Below are positions 13,373-24,700 of a DNA stretch of 64,000 nt, piece after piece. The notes beneath the pieces were generated by a model, which saw only the letters and a program-made list of their open reading frames with translations, did no database searches and was not told the origin of the DNA. A program made the translations under genes and the position numbers. The stretch comes from Klebsormidium nitens (lineage: Eukaryota; Streptophyta; Klebsormidiophyceae; Klebsormidiales; Klebsormidiaceae), in NCBI GenBank assembly GCA_000708835.1, contig DF237274.1, forward strand, positions 38,781 to 102,780, written 5' to 3'. How positions within the stretch are numbered: position 1 is the first letter of the stretch; the number at the start of each line of letters is the position of its first letter.

Positions 13373-16300
13373 ATGACGACAAGCCAGCGCATGCGGCTGC
13401 GTGCGCTAGGGCTGCAGGACGACCCGCTATACTGGACGAGACCCGTGCCGATCAGCGAGCTGACCGCGCCCAGAAGCTTGCGATGGCAGCACGCCAGCAC
13501 AGGTTGGTCTACTTCTAAGATCCCCCAGACAGCTACCATGTCTAAAGGTCTATCTCTAAACTCCCTAATAATGCTGCCAAGCAATGTGCAGTCCAAAGTC
13601 TGCAAAGCTGTACACACTCATGTAACTGGCGCCGAGCATTCTGCGGGTCTTGGTCATTGATGCAGCTCCAATTTGGTGAGCTACAAGTAGATCTTTAGCC
13701 CGCGGAACGAGGATATGAGGAGGTACTCCGAAGCAAACAAAAATCCTCTATTGTTCAACGTGTCAAAATCTGAGGCTTGTTGTAGTTCTGCCAACCAGCT
13801 TGAGGTCCGATTTACCCCTATGCTGATCAACTCCTTTCCTGTTTTCCCTAGGTTCGAACGGCCTCAGAGCAGCGGCCGAAGTGGTGGAGCAAGATTCAGC
13901 CAGGGCTGACGTCAGCCACCTGCCCCGTCTGCAAACACCTGTCAGCACAGCATTAGAGCTGCTCATAAACAGCCTTTGCGTGGAGGAAGGCTGGGAGACG
14001 AGCTCGCCTGAGACATCCCCCACCTGGCAAAACGGTGGCACCAGCGGACGAAGCTCACCGTATCAAGTTGCAGAAAATGCTGGATCACAGGGGGCAATCC
14101 GGAATCGCACTGGGAGAACACCATCGGATCGGAGGTCAAAACCTGCTAGGGTGCGCTTCCAAGAAGACGGAGAGGAAAGGGAAGATGTTCCACCAGAGGG
14201 AAGCGGGGGGAAGCTGGAGAATGGACAGACAGAGCAAGCGCATGCAACGGGAGAAGACGGAAGCGAGGTTGGAAGAGCTACGGAATCCAGTGACGAGTTT
14301 GAGAACTTGGCCCTTCGGTTTCACAAGCAGCCGGTGAAGGTGAGTCACCTTTGGCATTTCGCCACGTCCCTTTTTGTGGTGGTGGACAGGGTCCCAGAAA
14401 AAAGGATTGACTATGGTAGCTGATTGTTTACGATTTAGTAGCTCAATGAATACAAGATGGTGCGCCATTTCGGAGGGCTCGAGCTCCTAGTGCTAGTGGG
14501 CCCCCAAAACGACAGTGTGCGACGCGCATGCACAGAAAGAAGCTTAAGGAAAGGCCTCTTCAAATCCGACTTAACGATCAACGGCCGCTTTGCTTCGCCC
14601 AGTTGTTTCCCCCAATTTATTTGAAAATCTCCCTTTTCCGGATGCTGAGGAGCTGGATGCTTTTTCCCGCCTTATTGTCCCTCGAAGCATCCTGAAAGTC
14701 GAGTCCTGCTCCACCACAGGTCACGGGCAAAGAAAGTGGGCTTGACCCTACCCAGAAGGGCACTCCCCACCCTTCCCAAAAGCAGGGCTACCAGTACACC
14801 CCGCACCCTGTAAAAGGCATCCGGAAGTCGGTGCAGCCGGGTACACCGTTCCCCTTAGGCAACGGTCTCCCCAGTCGCAGCCCCTTTGAAAGAAAGCAAA
14901 ACCTCCAGCCAATTACCGAGGTCGACTACGGATCCAGCTCATCTCCGGCCACCCTAAGACCCGCCCGCGATGGTTCTCTCGGCGCCTCGAGCTCGGGGGG
15001 ATCCCTCGGGGCAACTGCTCGGAAACGCTCGGGCCTGAGTTCAACGGGAGGGACTTCGGAGCTCCTGATAATGGAAGGAAATGAGCAGAATGATCAGACC
15101 TCTCCGCTCGGACCGGGTAGCTCTCAAGAGCCGACGACGCAAATGGGGAGGAGCCGAGAAACCGGCAATACGGGCAAGCTGGACACGCTGAGAACGACCC
15201 AAAGTTTGGACGGGCAGAAAATGTTGCCTCGGGGATTGTCTCCCGAGCGGTCTGCAGAGAGCGTTCTGGTGAAACGGAGTCCGTACCTGGCGCCAGTGCG
15301 GAACGTGCGGACTGCGGGGGGAGACTCGGGGCTCGGGACGCAACGACGGGACCGGTTGGCGCAGTTTGCGGAGTATCTGGCGAGCCAGAAAGGGTCGGCT
15401 GAGGAGATGCGAGCGTCAGGAGAAGGGGACTCGAACGGGGCCAACTCTCCGGTTAAAAGGGCGGCTCCTCCTGAGATTCCCACCGAATGTGACAGCCCTT
15501 CTGGAAGGCAAGAGCAGTTGAGTACAGGGGAAGGCAGTCAACGTCGGTATGAACGGAGCTGGATTCAAACAGCCAGCCCTGGAAGGTCGCCTACAAAGCG
15601 TCTAGTGGAAAATGGTTGCGCAACTACCAGACCGCAACGATGGGTCATCGGGGAGTCAAGAACGAACAGGCAGCGCGGGTCAGCCCTTCCGGAGTTGAAA
15701 AGGCAGCGGAGCAACGGAACAAGGGCTTCCGAAGGACCGGAATCGCCGACGCAGGCGGTGCCAACTGAAGAGACGAGCTGGAGCAAGGCGGAGAAGCAAC
15801 GGAGGAGGCGACGATTGTCGAAAGAGCAGGTGAGCGCTCCAGACACAAGACCAGTTTCTGGCACCGAATCGTTCGTTGTTACTTTGATCATTTCAGCCCT
15901 TGACGTCCGCGTCAAGTGGAGGCCTAAGAGGTAGAAAAACAAAGCGCTTTAGGTCTGACATTGGACAGGGCCGAGTTGCCAGGCCCGGTTGTCCTTCATC
16001 AGGAGCTTTTGTAACCAGGCATCACTTTCTGAGACCCGGTTGAGGAAGCAGAAATTGAAGCCATAAGATGGTCGCCAGGGACTTGCAAGTCAGTCAGCTA
16101 GGGGAAAGGAAGGGTTCGTGGGGGGAGCAGACTCGCCACCTTCGCACAACCTTTCCAAGATGCTTCACTATTCGCACGACGTTCAACCCTATTGAGGAGC
16201 GCATCAGCAGATGCAGCTCCCTGATTGGAGATCAAGACGCTTCTCGGTGACAAAATACACACGATTGCCTCATTGCTGTTGCGACCGAAACAGGTGTGCA

Positions 16301-16868
16301 GCATCTATGCAGCCTCTCCAACGACTCATCGAGGCTCCGTGCCCATCATGTCCTGCCGTCGTGCGCAGGCGTCGTTGAGCGAGGACATCAGTTTCAGAGT
16401 TGGCATCTCAAGAGAGCCCAAAGAGCTGAACCGGCCCTTCCTCCTTTTGCAGGCGCGGCTGAGCAAGCATACCCATCCTAGCGCTGAGATTTCAAAAAGC
16501 CCGAAGGAGTAAATCGCCTTTCCCTCCTCTTGCAGGCGTGGCTGAACAAGAGCCACCAGCGCATGGCCCTCTGGATGCAGGACCACTTCGCGGCGCTGGA
16601 GCGCATCGCGCACCTGACGCCGAGCGAGCGCGCGGACGCGGAGCGCATGTGGAGCGCCGCGCAGGCGGCCGCGAGGGACCGCAAACTCAACCTGATCAGG
16701 CTGCACTCGACAATCATGACGGGACTCGAAAAGGACGAGAAGGGGGCCGAAACTGGGGGGGGCCGAAGCGAGGCGACCGAGGAGCGACCATTGTGTTCGC
16801 CGAAACAGACAACCGGTCTTGAGTTTGCGGCGTCAGATAGTGGAGGAACTAAAATTGGGGTCGAATGA
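13373..16868 (+). CDS. Unknown 686-residue Ser/Arg/Pro-rich protein
   Basis: Four exons join in phase: 13373-13502, 13852-14339, 14720-15829 and 16536-16868 (TGA). I do not recognise the protein. The N-terminus (about 45 residues) is compact, with RMRLRALGLQDDPLYWTRPV. The next 530 residues are low-complexity, rich in Ser, Gly, Arg, Pro and Glu, and probably disordered, with many SP/TP sites. The C-terminal exon opens with a likely helix (AWLNKSHQRMALWMQDHFA, then LTPSERADAERMWSAAQAA). Conserved ends around a disordered middle suggest a scaffold or cytoskeleton-linked protein, but that is a guess. The last intron holds a second, duplicated acceptor at 16451-16452, which would add 19 codons and a stop. 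The start at 13373 is the first ATG in the exon 1 frame. Confidence 0.72.
16407..16560 (+). repeat. Tandem duplication across a 3' splice site
   Basis: Two imperfect copies, offset by 83 bases, each carry a purine-rich stretch, a pyrimidine tract, CAG and the first bases of exon 4 (GCGcGGCTGAgCAAG against GCGtGGCTGAaCAAG). The downstream copy is the one that keeps the long reading frame; use of the upstream acceptor reaches a TAA after 19 codons. Confidence 0.75.
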
Positions 16869-18159
16869 GAGCCTTAGTCCTATAGAAGTCAAACGCTGGG
16901 AGCCGACATTTCATCATCGGCCGACTAGCTTCTGGGATAACCCTGTTGATGAAGTTGCCGATGGAAATGGTGAGATAATCTTTGAGAGGCTCCGGCATGC
17001 ATTTTGCAAATCTCCGCTCCTGCCAAATCGTTCCGCGTGGACTTTTAGCTACTAATACGGAGTTGTTGTATCCGCAAGCGAATTTAGACCCTGGAACCCA
17101 ACAGATTCGTGGCATCTATCATCTTCAAGATGAACGGGGATCATTTTCGTGCTGCGGCGCCCGAGTGTTGTGGGCCGAGTTGGTTGTGACCCGAGTTCTT
17201 GTGCGAATGAATTGACATCGGCGGCTTCTTCATTATTTCAGCTGAATCGCGACTTCAAACTTTCAGTTGGATCCAGGATCCAATTGAGCTATGGGCTGTT
17301 TAGTATCTGATTGCAAGCGAGTCACTTTATACATAGAAAAACTGCATGTGCAGCGACAGTTCAAATCGGGATCAGGTCCTTGAGTTAGCTCCCCTTCTTC
17401 ATTGGCCGGAAAGAACAGAAGCGTCGTTTTCTATGATCGTTTTTCGCAACAGATTCGCGATAAACGCGGCCCGGGCTTTTGAGCAATTGACTTAGGATAT
17501 TACAAATCTGCGTGCACATGCGCGCACGCAGCAGGCGGACTCACGGTTCTTCAAAGAACGCGTTCAATCTTCAAATGCAACTGAGCATGTGCCCGAGACG
17601 GGTGCATGTGTCTCGTATGCTTTAAGCTGCATGCCAGCGCCGGCGAATCACATGCACAGATGATGGGTCGAAGACTCTTATTCGGCTGAGCCTGGAGGCT
17701 GAATATACAATTAACTTGCATCTTGCATGCTTAAACAGCTTATCGTTTTGGTCGGATAATTCCATGCCAAACATCTCTGGCAGCCGTAGGAGCGGCCGGC
17801 CGGGCGCTCGAAAACGGGCCGGATCGGATGAGCATATATTCGATTGGCGTTGCAATAATCATTCACTGAATTCTGCTAACGGTGCATACTAGGTCGCGCT
17901 AGCTCAACGCGTACCAGAGATTGAGATCATGATGCCCTTGACCCTAAATCTTTCCAAGCACAGCTTTGGAGTGGTGACGGTCTGGTGCCGCCGACACGAG
18001 GTTGCATCTACAAGACTGCTCCTGTGATACGGGTCCTGGCGGCTCCAACTTAATTGAAGAACCTTGGAATTGTTGCTTCATCATCAGAAGAATGATTTGA
18101 CGGGTTCGGGATTACTCTAACTATTCGCTGTCTTTCTCACCATTCGACTTTGCTTCGAA
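16869..18159. other. Intergenic, convergent gene ends
   Basis: This lies between the 3' ends of the unknown gene (+) and AK6 (-). It has no convincing open frame or transposon end. A short run at 17508-17535 alternates GCGTGCACATGCGCGCACGC-like purine/pyrimidine sequence. Nothing else stands out. Confidence 0.45.
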
Positions 18160-20646
18160 TCATGACGGGTTGCTCTTCCACGACTTTAGCCATTGCGAGA
18201 TCGTCTCGACGTTCTGTTCCATGTCCTCTACGGAGTTGCTCGGAAGGGCGAGCACTTTACTGTGCTCGTAGCTCTCCCGCGCCTCTTCGAGAATGACTTG
18301 CATGATCTCGCACTCCATGTTGTCCTCCAGTTTCCTACCTGAGTACCCCCTGCACGTTGACAGAACTAGTGAGCTGATCGCTCAGACTTGCAAATGAATC
18401 TTGCCAAGTCAGAGGTCTCCTTATGAACGAAATGGAGGTGCGGAGACTGATGGCGCGGTAAGCAACAATTGCGGTAACAATCAGGGAAAAAGCAAACTTA
18501 GAACCGTGACTTGAACCTAAAAGCGCAAAAGATCCACTTCGAGCATAGGGAAAGCATCCGTGGAACGGGTGCATCATCCAATTTCCCGGCAGTGGTACAC
18601 AAGCCAGGACGCATGCTCTAATCGGGTTCGAGACCCGGCGAAGGACCGAAAAGACTTGCCTGGCTACGAGCCGATCGTAGAGAACCGAGTTGTCGGTTTG
18701 CAGCACCACCACGAGATCGAACCAGCGCTCGGGAAAGAGCTCGCAGCCGTGGTAGTCCAAAAGGCAGCCACCCTCGGCCACTCGGTCCTCCAATTCGTCG
18801 CACAGCTGCCACAGGGGAGTGAAAATAATTAAGTGATTCGGATCAGCAAGTTAAGTCAGGCAAAAGCAGGTGACGAAGGACAGCTCTATTCGAGGGCCTG
18901 AATGAAGCTGGCAGAGTAAAATGCCGGCTTGGCTAGACAACCGTGAAAATCTGCAGAAAACTGAGAAGGTCCTGCAATGTTGAGCAATTGAGACCGGTCA
19001 TAGCGGCTCTAGCGATCGCAAGGTCACTGCCAGGCATTTGGAACATCTACCAAACGCAAGAGCCACCAAAAGGAGCGGCCCCAAAGAAAGTCCTTGCTCT
19101 GAAAGCCAGCAAATAGCAGCATTTCGTTTCGTTTCGTACCCGAACCAGAAACGATAATGAAACCACTGCAGAACAGGGCCGGAAAACGTGTCTGTCCACG
19201 TGCGACTTTACTAGCAAGGGGCTCACAATGAGTTGCGACACCAAAGACGTACTGCTTGCATATGGGTGCGGCAGCATCTGATCCCCTTAAGGAACAACGA
19301 TAACAATGCTACCTCACAACTTTCTGACCACTTCTCTTATGTGACTTCTACATTAACTTGCCGAAATCTACCTTCTCTGTGTCTTACAAAGGCTGCTCAG
19401 TAGTTACTTTAAAGGTCTGTCAACTCCCTCTGCTCAAGCGATCCAGACGGAAAGACGGACTCCGGTAAGCTCATCCCAATCCTGCCTTGACTACCACCCC
19501 TTTCATCGACTCCCCAAAGGTGTATGCTCCGCCAATCAGAACAGGTGACAGCAGATTGCGACCGGAGTTAGAGTGTCCATTCTCAGGCTCTGACCAAGAA
19601 GACTCTGTCTGGGAGGGAACTCAAGCGTCAGTGAGTATGATAAGTCCTCCTCACCTTGTCCTCGTTCAAGTTCCAGGACTGATACTCCTCGTCCCAGCCA
19701 TCGTGCAGCTCCTTCTCCTTGACCAGGTCCCCTATGTTGATGTACTGAAGGGGAACAGATGCCGCCAGCTGGTGACACAGCGAGGTCTTGCCAGTGCCGG
19801 GGGTACCAGTGACTGGGGGGGGGAGGATATGTAGGTATGTTAGATGTTGAGAACTCATTTGGATTGGTATAAGTGATTCCTGATGAGACGGGCTAAGTCT
19901 TGTCCACTCAAAATGCAGATGCTGGGGTGCACAAGAGTGAATAGAATGGAGCTGGGGCTGTTGGGTTGGAAGTGGTTCGGATGTCTTCGCTTTTGATAAG
20001 GTGAGTGGCTGGTGAGTGGCCCGTTTAGAAGGAGTGGCGAGCAGAGAGAAATGGTCAGGCAAATGAACCGCCATTTAACAGTCTGGACCGGTTGGCTCCA
20101 GCATTGATGGAGCAGTAGCGCCTAGGCTGAAGCGGGATATACCAGATGTGATAAGCTACTTTCTGTCCTTCTTGATCAAAAAATTAGAGAGTCCGGCTGC
20201 TTGTTTAAATGTTGATGGCACGAAAGATGGTCAGGGTCTGGCGATTCTGGCAAATGATGTCTTCTTGCCAGACTGGCATAGCAGTGATGTGGGGGGTGGT
20301 GCAGCGACTTGAAGCCCCACATTACTTCGCAATGGTGCAACTTGAATTTCAGTCATTCAATTGACTTTGCAAGGCTCAATCAAGCAAGCATACTGACGTC
20401 CATAACAGCCAATCTTGACTAATCAGGTCATTGGCAAAGGTTTCCAAAGGTGCACACAAGACAACATTCATGACCTGGGCGACACTTTCGCAGTTGTCGC
20501 ACACTTGCACCAGTTTGCGAGCGTTGTAGGGCCTGCATCACAAACGAATCACGTGTTCTTGTGGACACTGGACCCTTACCCAAGATGTTTGGCGCCGCCC
20601 GCCCACCTCTCACCCCCATATCGTCATCGGTTGCCTCGTTGCCCAT
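18160..20646 (-). CDS. AK6: Adenylate kinase isoenzyme 6 (hCINAP/Fap7 type)
   Basis: Four exons join in phase: 20580-20646, 19655-19812, 18660-18805 and 18160-18349 (TGA), giving 186 residues. The P-loop GTPGTGKT (residues 25-32) is split from its leader RAAPNIL by intron 1. The family-specific blocks [43 protein letters not shown] and [18 protein letters not shown] all follow in order. AK6 is a nuclear AMP kinase/ATPase; its yeast homologue Fap7 works with Rps14 in late 18S rRNA maturation. Length matches the family (about 170-190). Exon 3 ends in AG with a GC donor (gcaagt), and only that junction restores the conserved [12 protein letters not shown]. The start is the first ATG upstream of RAAPNIL in the same frame. 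Confidence 0.94.
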
Positions 20647-21729
20647 GAAGCCAACCGATTGACGATTTAGAGGCAACACGCACAATCAGCTCGTTGGCAA
20701 AACGCACGGTGCAATGCTGCAGCTCGCAGTCCCTCTCCAGATGCAAGTAAAGCCCTATACTAGGTAATAGGCTAGTCCCTCCAGGCTCCAGCGTTCTGCA
20801 TGCTCAGTACGTCTCTAGCTCACCAATTGCGCGGTGGCCTCTTCACACCGAGGGCCCATTTGACCCCGCTCAGAGTAGACGTACATTGGCACGGTTACAT
20901 GGGTTTGTAGCAACTTTTTCCGACGGCACGGTTACTTCGAGTTTGGCGCGAAAGCACTCGGCCGGTCACCGAACGTAGCCCCTTGGAAGGAGCAAATCTG
21001 CAAAACTCCGGATCAGACGGTACTGTACCATGTAGATCTTGGGTACTGAGGGTGTACTGACCAGACTTCCGAACCGTCCGATCCACTCGTTCCCCCCACG
21101 CGGCAAGCCCGGATGGAGTAACGGTGCGCCGTTGGCCCCAACCCGCCTCGCCGAGGCGGGTTGGGGCCAACAGTGCCGTTGGAGGATTATCGCGGGGGGT
21201 TCCGAAGAATCGACCCAGTTGATCGATGAAGTAACCGTAAGTAAAAGTAACCGTGCCAATGTGCGGTCCGGTTGCAGTTAAGTTTCAACAGAAACGGTGC
21301 CAATGTAAGTCTACGCTCAGGCGGCTAGAACCACGGTAGCTATTGTCTACCAGCCGCCAATAATTGGAGCATCATGATGTGAATATGTCGCACTTGTATA
21401 CGTCAGGCCTCGCAGGAGACGAGGTAGGCAATCACGATCGACGGTCTGCATCTATGTTGACCGAGTTGATGACGTAGTTTGAATTTGTGGATTGCGTTTC
21501 TTGCGGACCACTGTGGACGATGACGCAGAGCGAGATGGTCGATTGGACGTCCGAATTAGGGTTGCAGTGCCTGGCAAACCTGCAGAAAGGCCCGGTTGAA
21601 TGCGGGCTGACAAGGAATGCAAGCTAGAATGCGAAGAGGCCCCTTCAATGTAGCCTCACAGAGCAAACGCACGGACAATGGAGTGCGGCAGAATGGATGC
21701 TTGATCCGGGAGAGGCATGACAGCAATGT
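20647..21729. promoter_or_regulatory. Divergent region between AK6 and IQUB, holding a foldback element
   Basis: AK6 and IQUB diverge from this 1.08-kb span, so both promoters are expected here by position. Most of it is taken up by the inverted-repeat element at 20866-21324. The remainder (21325-21729) would be the proximal 5' region of IQUB. No core promoter motif is claimed. Confidence 0.45.
20866..21324. mobile_element. Non-autonomous foldback/MITE-like element (459 bp)
   Basis: Imperfect terminal inverted repeats of about 30 bases start CCGCTCAGAGTAGAC (20866) and are answered at 21295-21324. Inside them, ACATTGGCACGGTTAC at 20883-20898 is repeated exactly in inverse at 21247-21262, with further partial copies near 20927 and 21293. 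The centre is a 41-base palindrome: 20-base arms at 21131-21150 and 21152-21171 around a single C. No transposase frame is present. No clean target-site duplication could be identified, so the outer borders are approximate. Confidence 0.62.
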
Positions 21730-24700
21730 ATGCAAGGAGCAATGGAGGCAGCCGAGGCGCAGGCGAGCAGCGCTGAGGCGGGCGTTCCCCGCTCGCCGGC
21801 GCAAGTGGTTCCTAAGATGCAGGACTTTGCGACAGGCACTGCACTGCTAGATCCTAGGCTTGTCAGCAGTGAGAACAATGAAGCGGTTGCTGAGGAAAAG
21901 CTTCTGGATGCCATTCCTAGAGCCGCTGCAGGAAGTCCTGAAGATGCTGCTGGCAGTGAACCTGCTATGCCTGACCGCTCTGTACGTGCAGAGCAACAAG
22001 CCCCCCCTGATCGTCAGCATGCTGCTGGCAGCCGCGCTTCTGACGGCTCCTCTGTATCTCCGCTTCCTAGTGACTCAAGTCACGGCGAACTCCCTGCCTC
22101 GGAGGCATCGGGAGAGTTCCAAGGGGGACCGGAGAGCCAAGCAGAGGCGGGAGGAGAGGCGCAGGACGGAGCGCTGAGGGGGGGCGCTGTCACTTGCAGT
22201 TTCACGGTCCTGCCTGAGGGCTACCGGCACCGATTGGTGACACAGTCAGGGATGAGCATAGGAGAAGTCTTACAGCAGATTGCGCAGGAACTGAGTGTCC
22301 CAGCATTTGTACTCCAAGCGCAGCAGGCAGGCCAGGACTTGAGACCTGAGCAGGTTTTGGGGGCCCTGCTCAAGGAAGCAGATCAGGCAGATGCAGAGAT
22401 GAGCAACAACTGTCTAGAGTTGGAGCTACTGCTTGACTTCTCCAGGAGCGACCCACACTTAGAAGCAGAAGGCGGAAATCCTGACGCACAGGAGGGAGCA
22501 AGGCAGGAGCAAGCAAGGCGTGCGGCAATGCAGATAGAACGATGCACAACAAAGCAGCCTTTCCTGGGGGGCTACAGGAATAAGCAGACCGGTAGGTTTA
22601 AGCAGACTTGCCAAGATCAACCCATCCAGGACATTGTTCTTGTGTTACAGAATGAATATTCTCGAGGTTGAAAGCAGACATATTAAGTTGCACCAACCTT
22701 GTAGTACCGTTGATGCTAACAAGTCCGTGTTCAGCAGCCACAGTCTAGCTTCTAAGTACAAGGCTCACTTCTAGGCACTGATTTCTTGGTCTGTCTATAA
22801 GGTTTGATCAGTCTTCTGTCCGCACACGGCTCTTTTCTGCCTAAGCGACTCACAACAGAAAGACTTTCATTGCAGGTGTTGAGTACCTGAATGCAGCGGC
22901 GCAGTGCGAACGTCCTTCAGTCATGTCTGCCTCTGAGCGCAAGCTGAGCCGCGACACTCAGACGTACGATCAGAAGCATGTGGCACTGCAGAGTATCAAG
23001 GAGGCAGCAACTCAGATGGCGCGTAGTGACCTTATGCTGGATGAAAGCAGGGACAGGGTGGTTCTCCCAAGGGCTTATGAAGACTCTGAGCACTGGGAGA
23101 GGAGGAGGGACCATGCGGTCATTATGTTGCAGCGCTACTGGAGGGGGTGGCTGGCGAGGAGGAGGGCAGGGGAGCTGCGCGAGAGGGAAGAGGAGAAGCA
23201 ACATGTGAGCATGCATCAAGAAAAGTTCCATCTTGTCATCGAACCGTTGCATTTTGAACTTCCGTCTTGGGTCAATGGTGACACACGAAGGGTGAGGGGA
23301 GCTGAAAGTAGTTTCCCCAAGGGATCATCTTGTTGCATTTCCCAATCAGCTTTGCACCCTGCTGGCGAGGCGCCTGTAGATTCAGCATTCCTCTTAAAAG
23401 GCGTCTCGGTGTCTGTCCTGCTCAGCTTCGCATCTTGCTGGCCGGGTGGCGGGGGGGTGCTGCTTCAATATGGACAGATCATGCCAGAGCCGAGCTGCAC
23501 AGGCAGTGCAAAACCTCCATTACAGGGCCCCAGCGGTGAATGAAGAGCTGTTCAGCTTTGCTGGACGACCCCGGAAGGAACCCGGTGCCCTCAGCTCCCC
23601 AACCTCGTTAATGCTCCCAATGTACAGCTCCCCACGTTCTGACACCTCTCTTTCGTGTCTGCCAGTTTCTGCAGGAGGAACAGCAGCGGCGCCGGCAGGC
23701 GGCCGAGGCTTTCCGGCGGGGCGAGATCGAGCGGCGCCTGCAGCCCCGAACGGCCGCCGACTTTGACATCCTGTACAGCGAGCTCGAGGCGTGGCGCATG
23801 CAGGTAAACCCGGCAGCACAGCAGCGTCCTTGGTCTGTTCTTGCTTGAAGTGGAGAATGAAGCATCGGCCCACTTTCGTCTCGCCCGCGGCAGGTTTCTG
23901 TGATGTTCGATATTTCAGGGGTGTATTGGCAAGACGTGGCATACAATCCAACGAGTAGCAACGTGGAGCCGTTTGAGGGGATTTGGCAGCTCCGGAAACT
24001 GAGTACTCGTCCCACCTGAATTAATTACCTTGGTTGCGTAATCGGAGACTGAGAGATTCGTTCCAGCACGTCAAAGCCGTTTTTCATACCCGCTCATGCT
24101 GGTACCTTTCCTCTTGCTCAAGTTGCATCGCCTCCTGAGCTTCGACAGCTCACACCTTGAAGAGTCATAAGTCATAACGCACCCGTCTCTCACTGCCTCC
24201 TCGGTGCACCCGCAGGAGACGCGCAAGATCAAGGAGAGCGTATCGGAGGAGGAGGCGCGAAAGCCGGCGCTTCGACAGCTGCTGCACAAGGTGAGTCGAG
24301 AGGCAGATGACGTCATGCTGACTCAGGCTTGGAGCACGAGCTTCACGCGAAGCCTGCCCGGATGGAAGTCGAAGGCAGAGGAACGTCTCTGCGAACGAGA
24401 CTGAGAACGATGCTTAGAGCGGGCTCGCGAGAAGCTGTAACCGCTTCGTTGATGAGGTGCTTGTAGCTGCAATATCAGGCGCCGAAAGTCCACCCGTCTT
24501 TTGGATTGTATTTCGATCGCGAGCGGCCAGCCTTCTGGTTGCAGTGGACGAGAGGCTGTGTCCTTCAAGAATCCAGAAACTCCACATCTTAGATTTGCTG
24601 ACGTTCTCAGCAGGTCGGCCTGACTTACGCCCTTTAACACACCGGCGTCGCCGTCCCTCCAAATATTCAATGAACGCAATCCGTCGGACTCTTCGAACTC

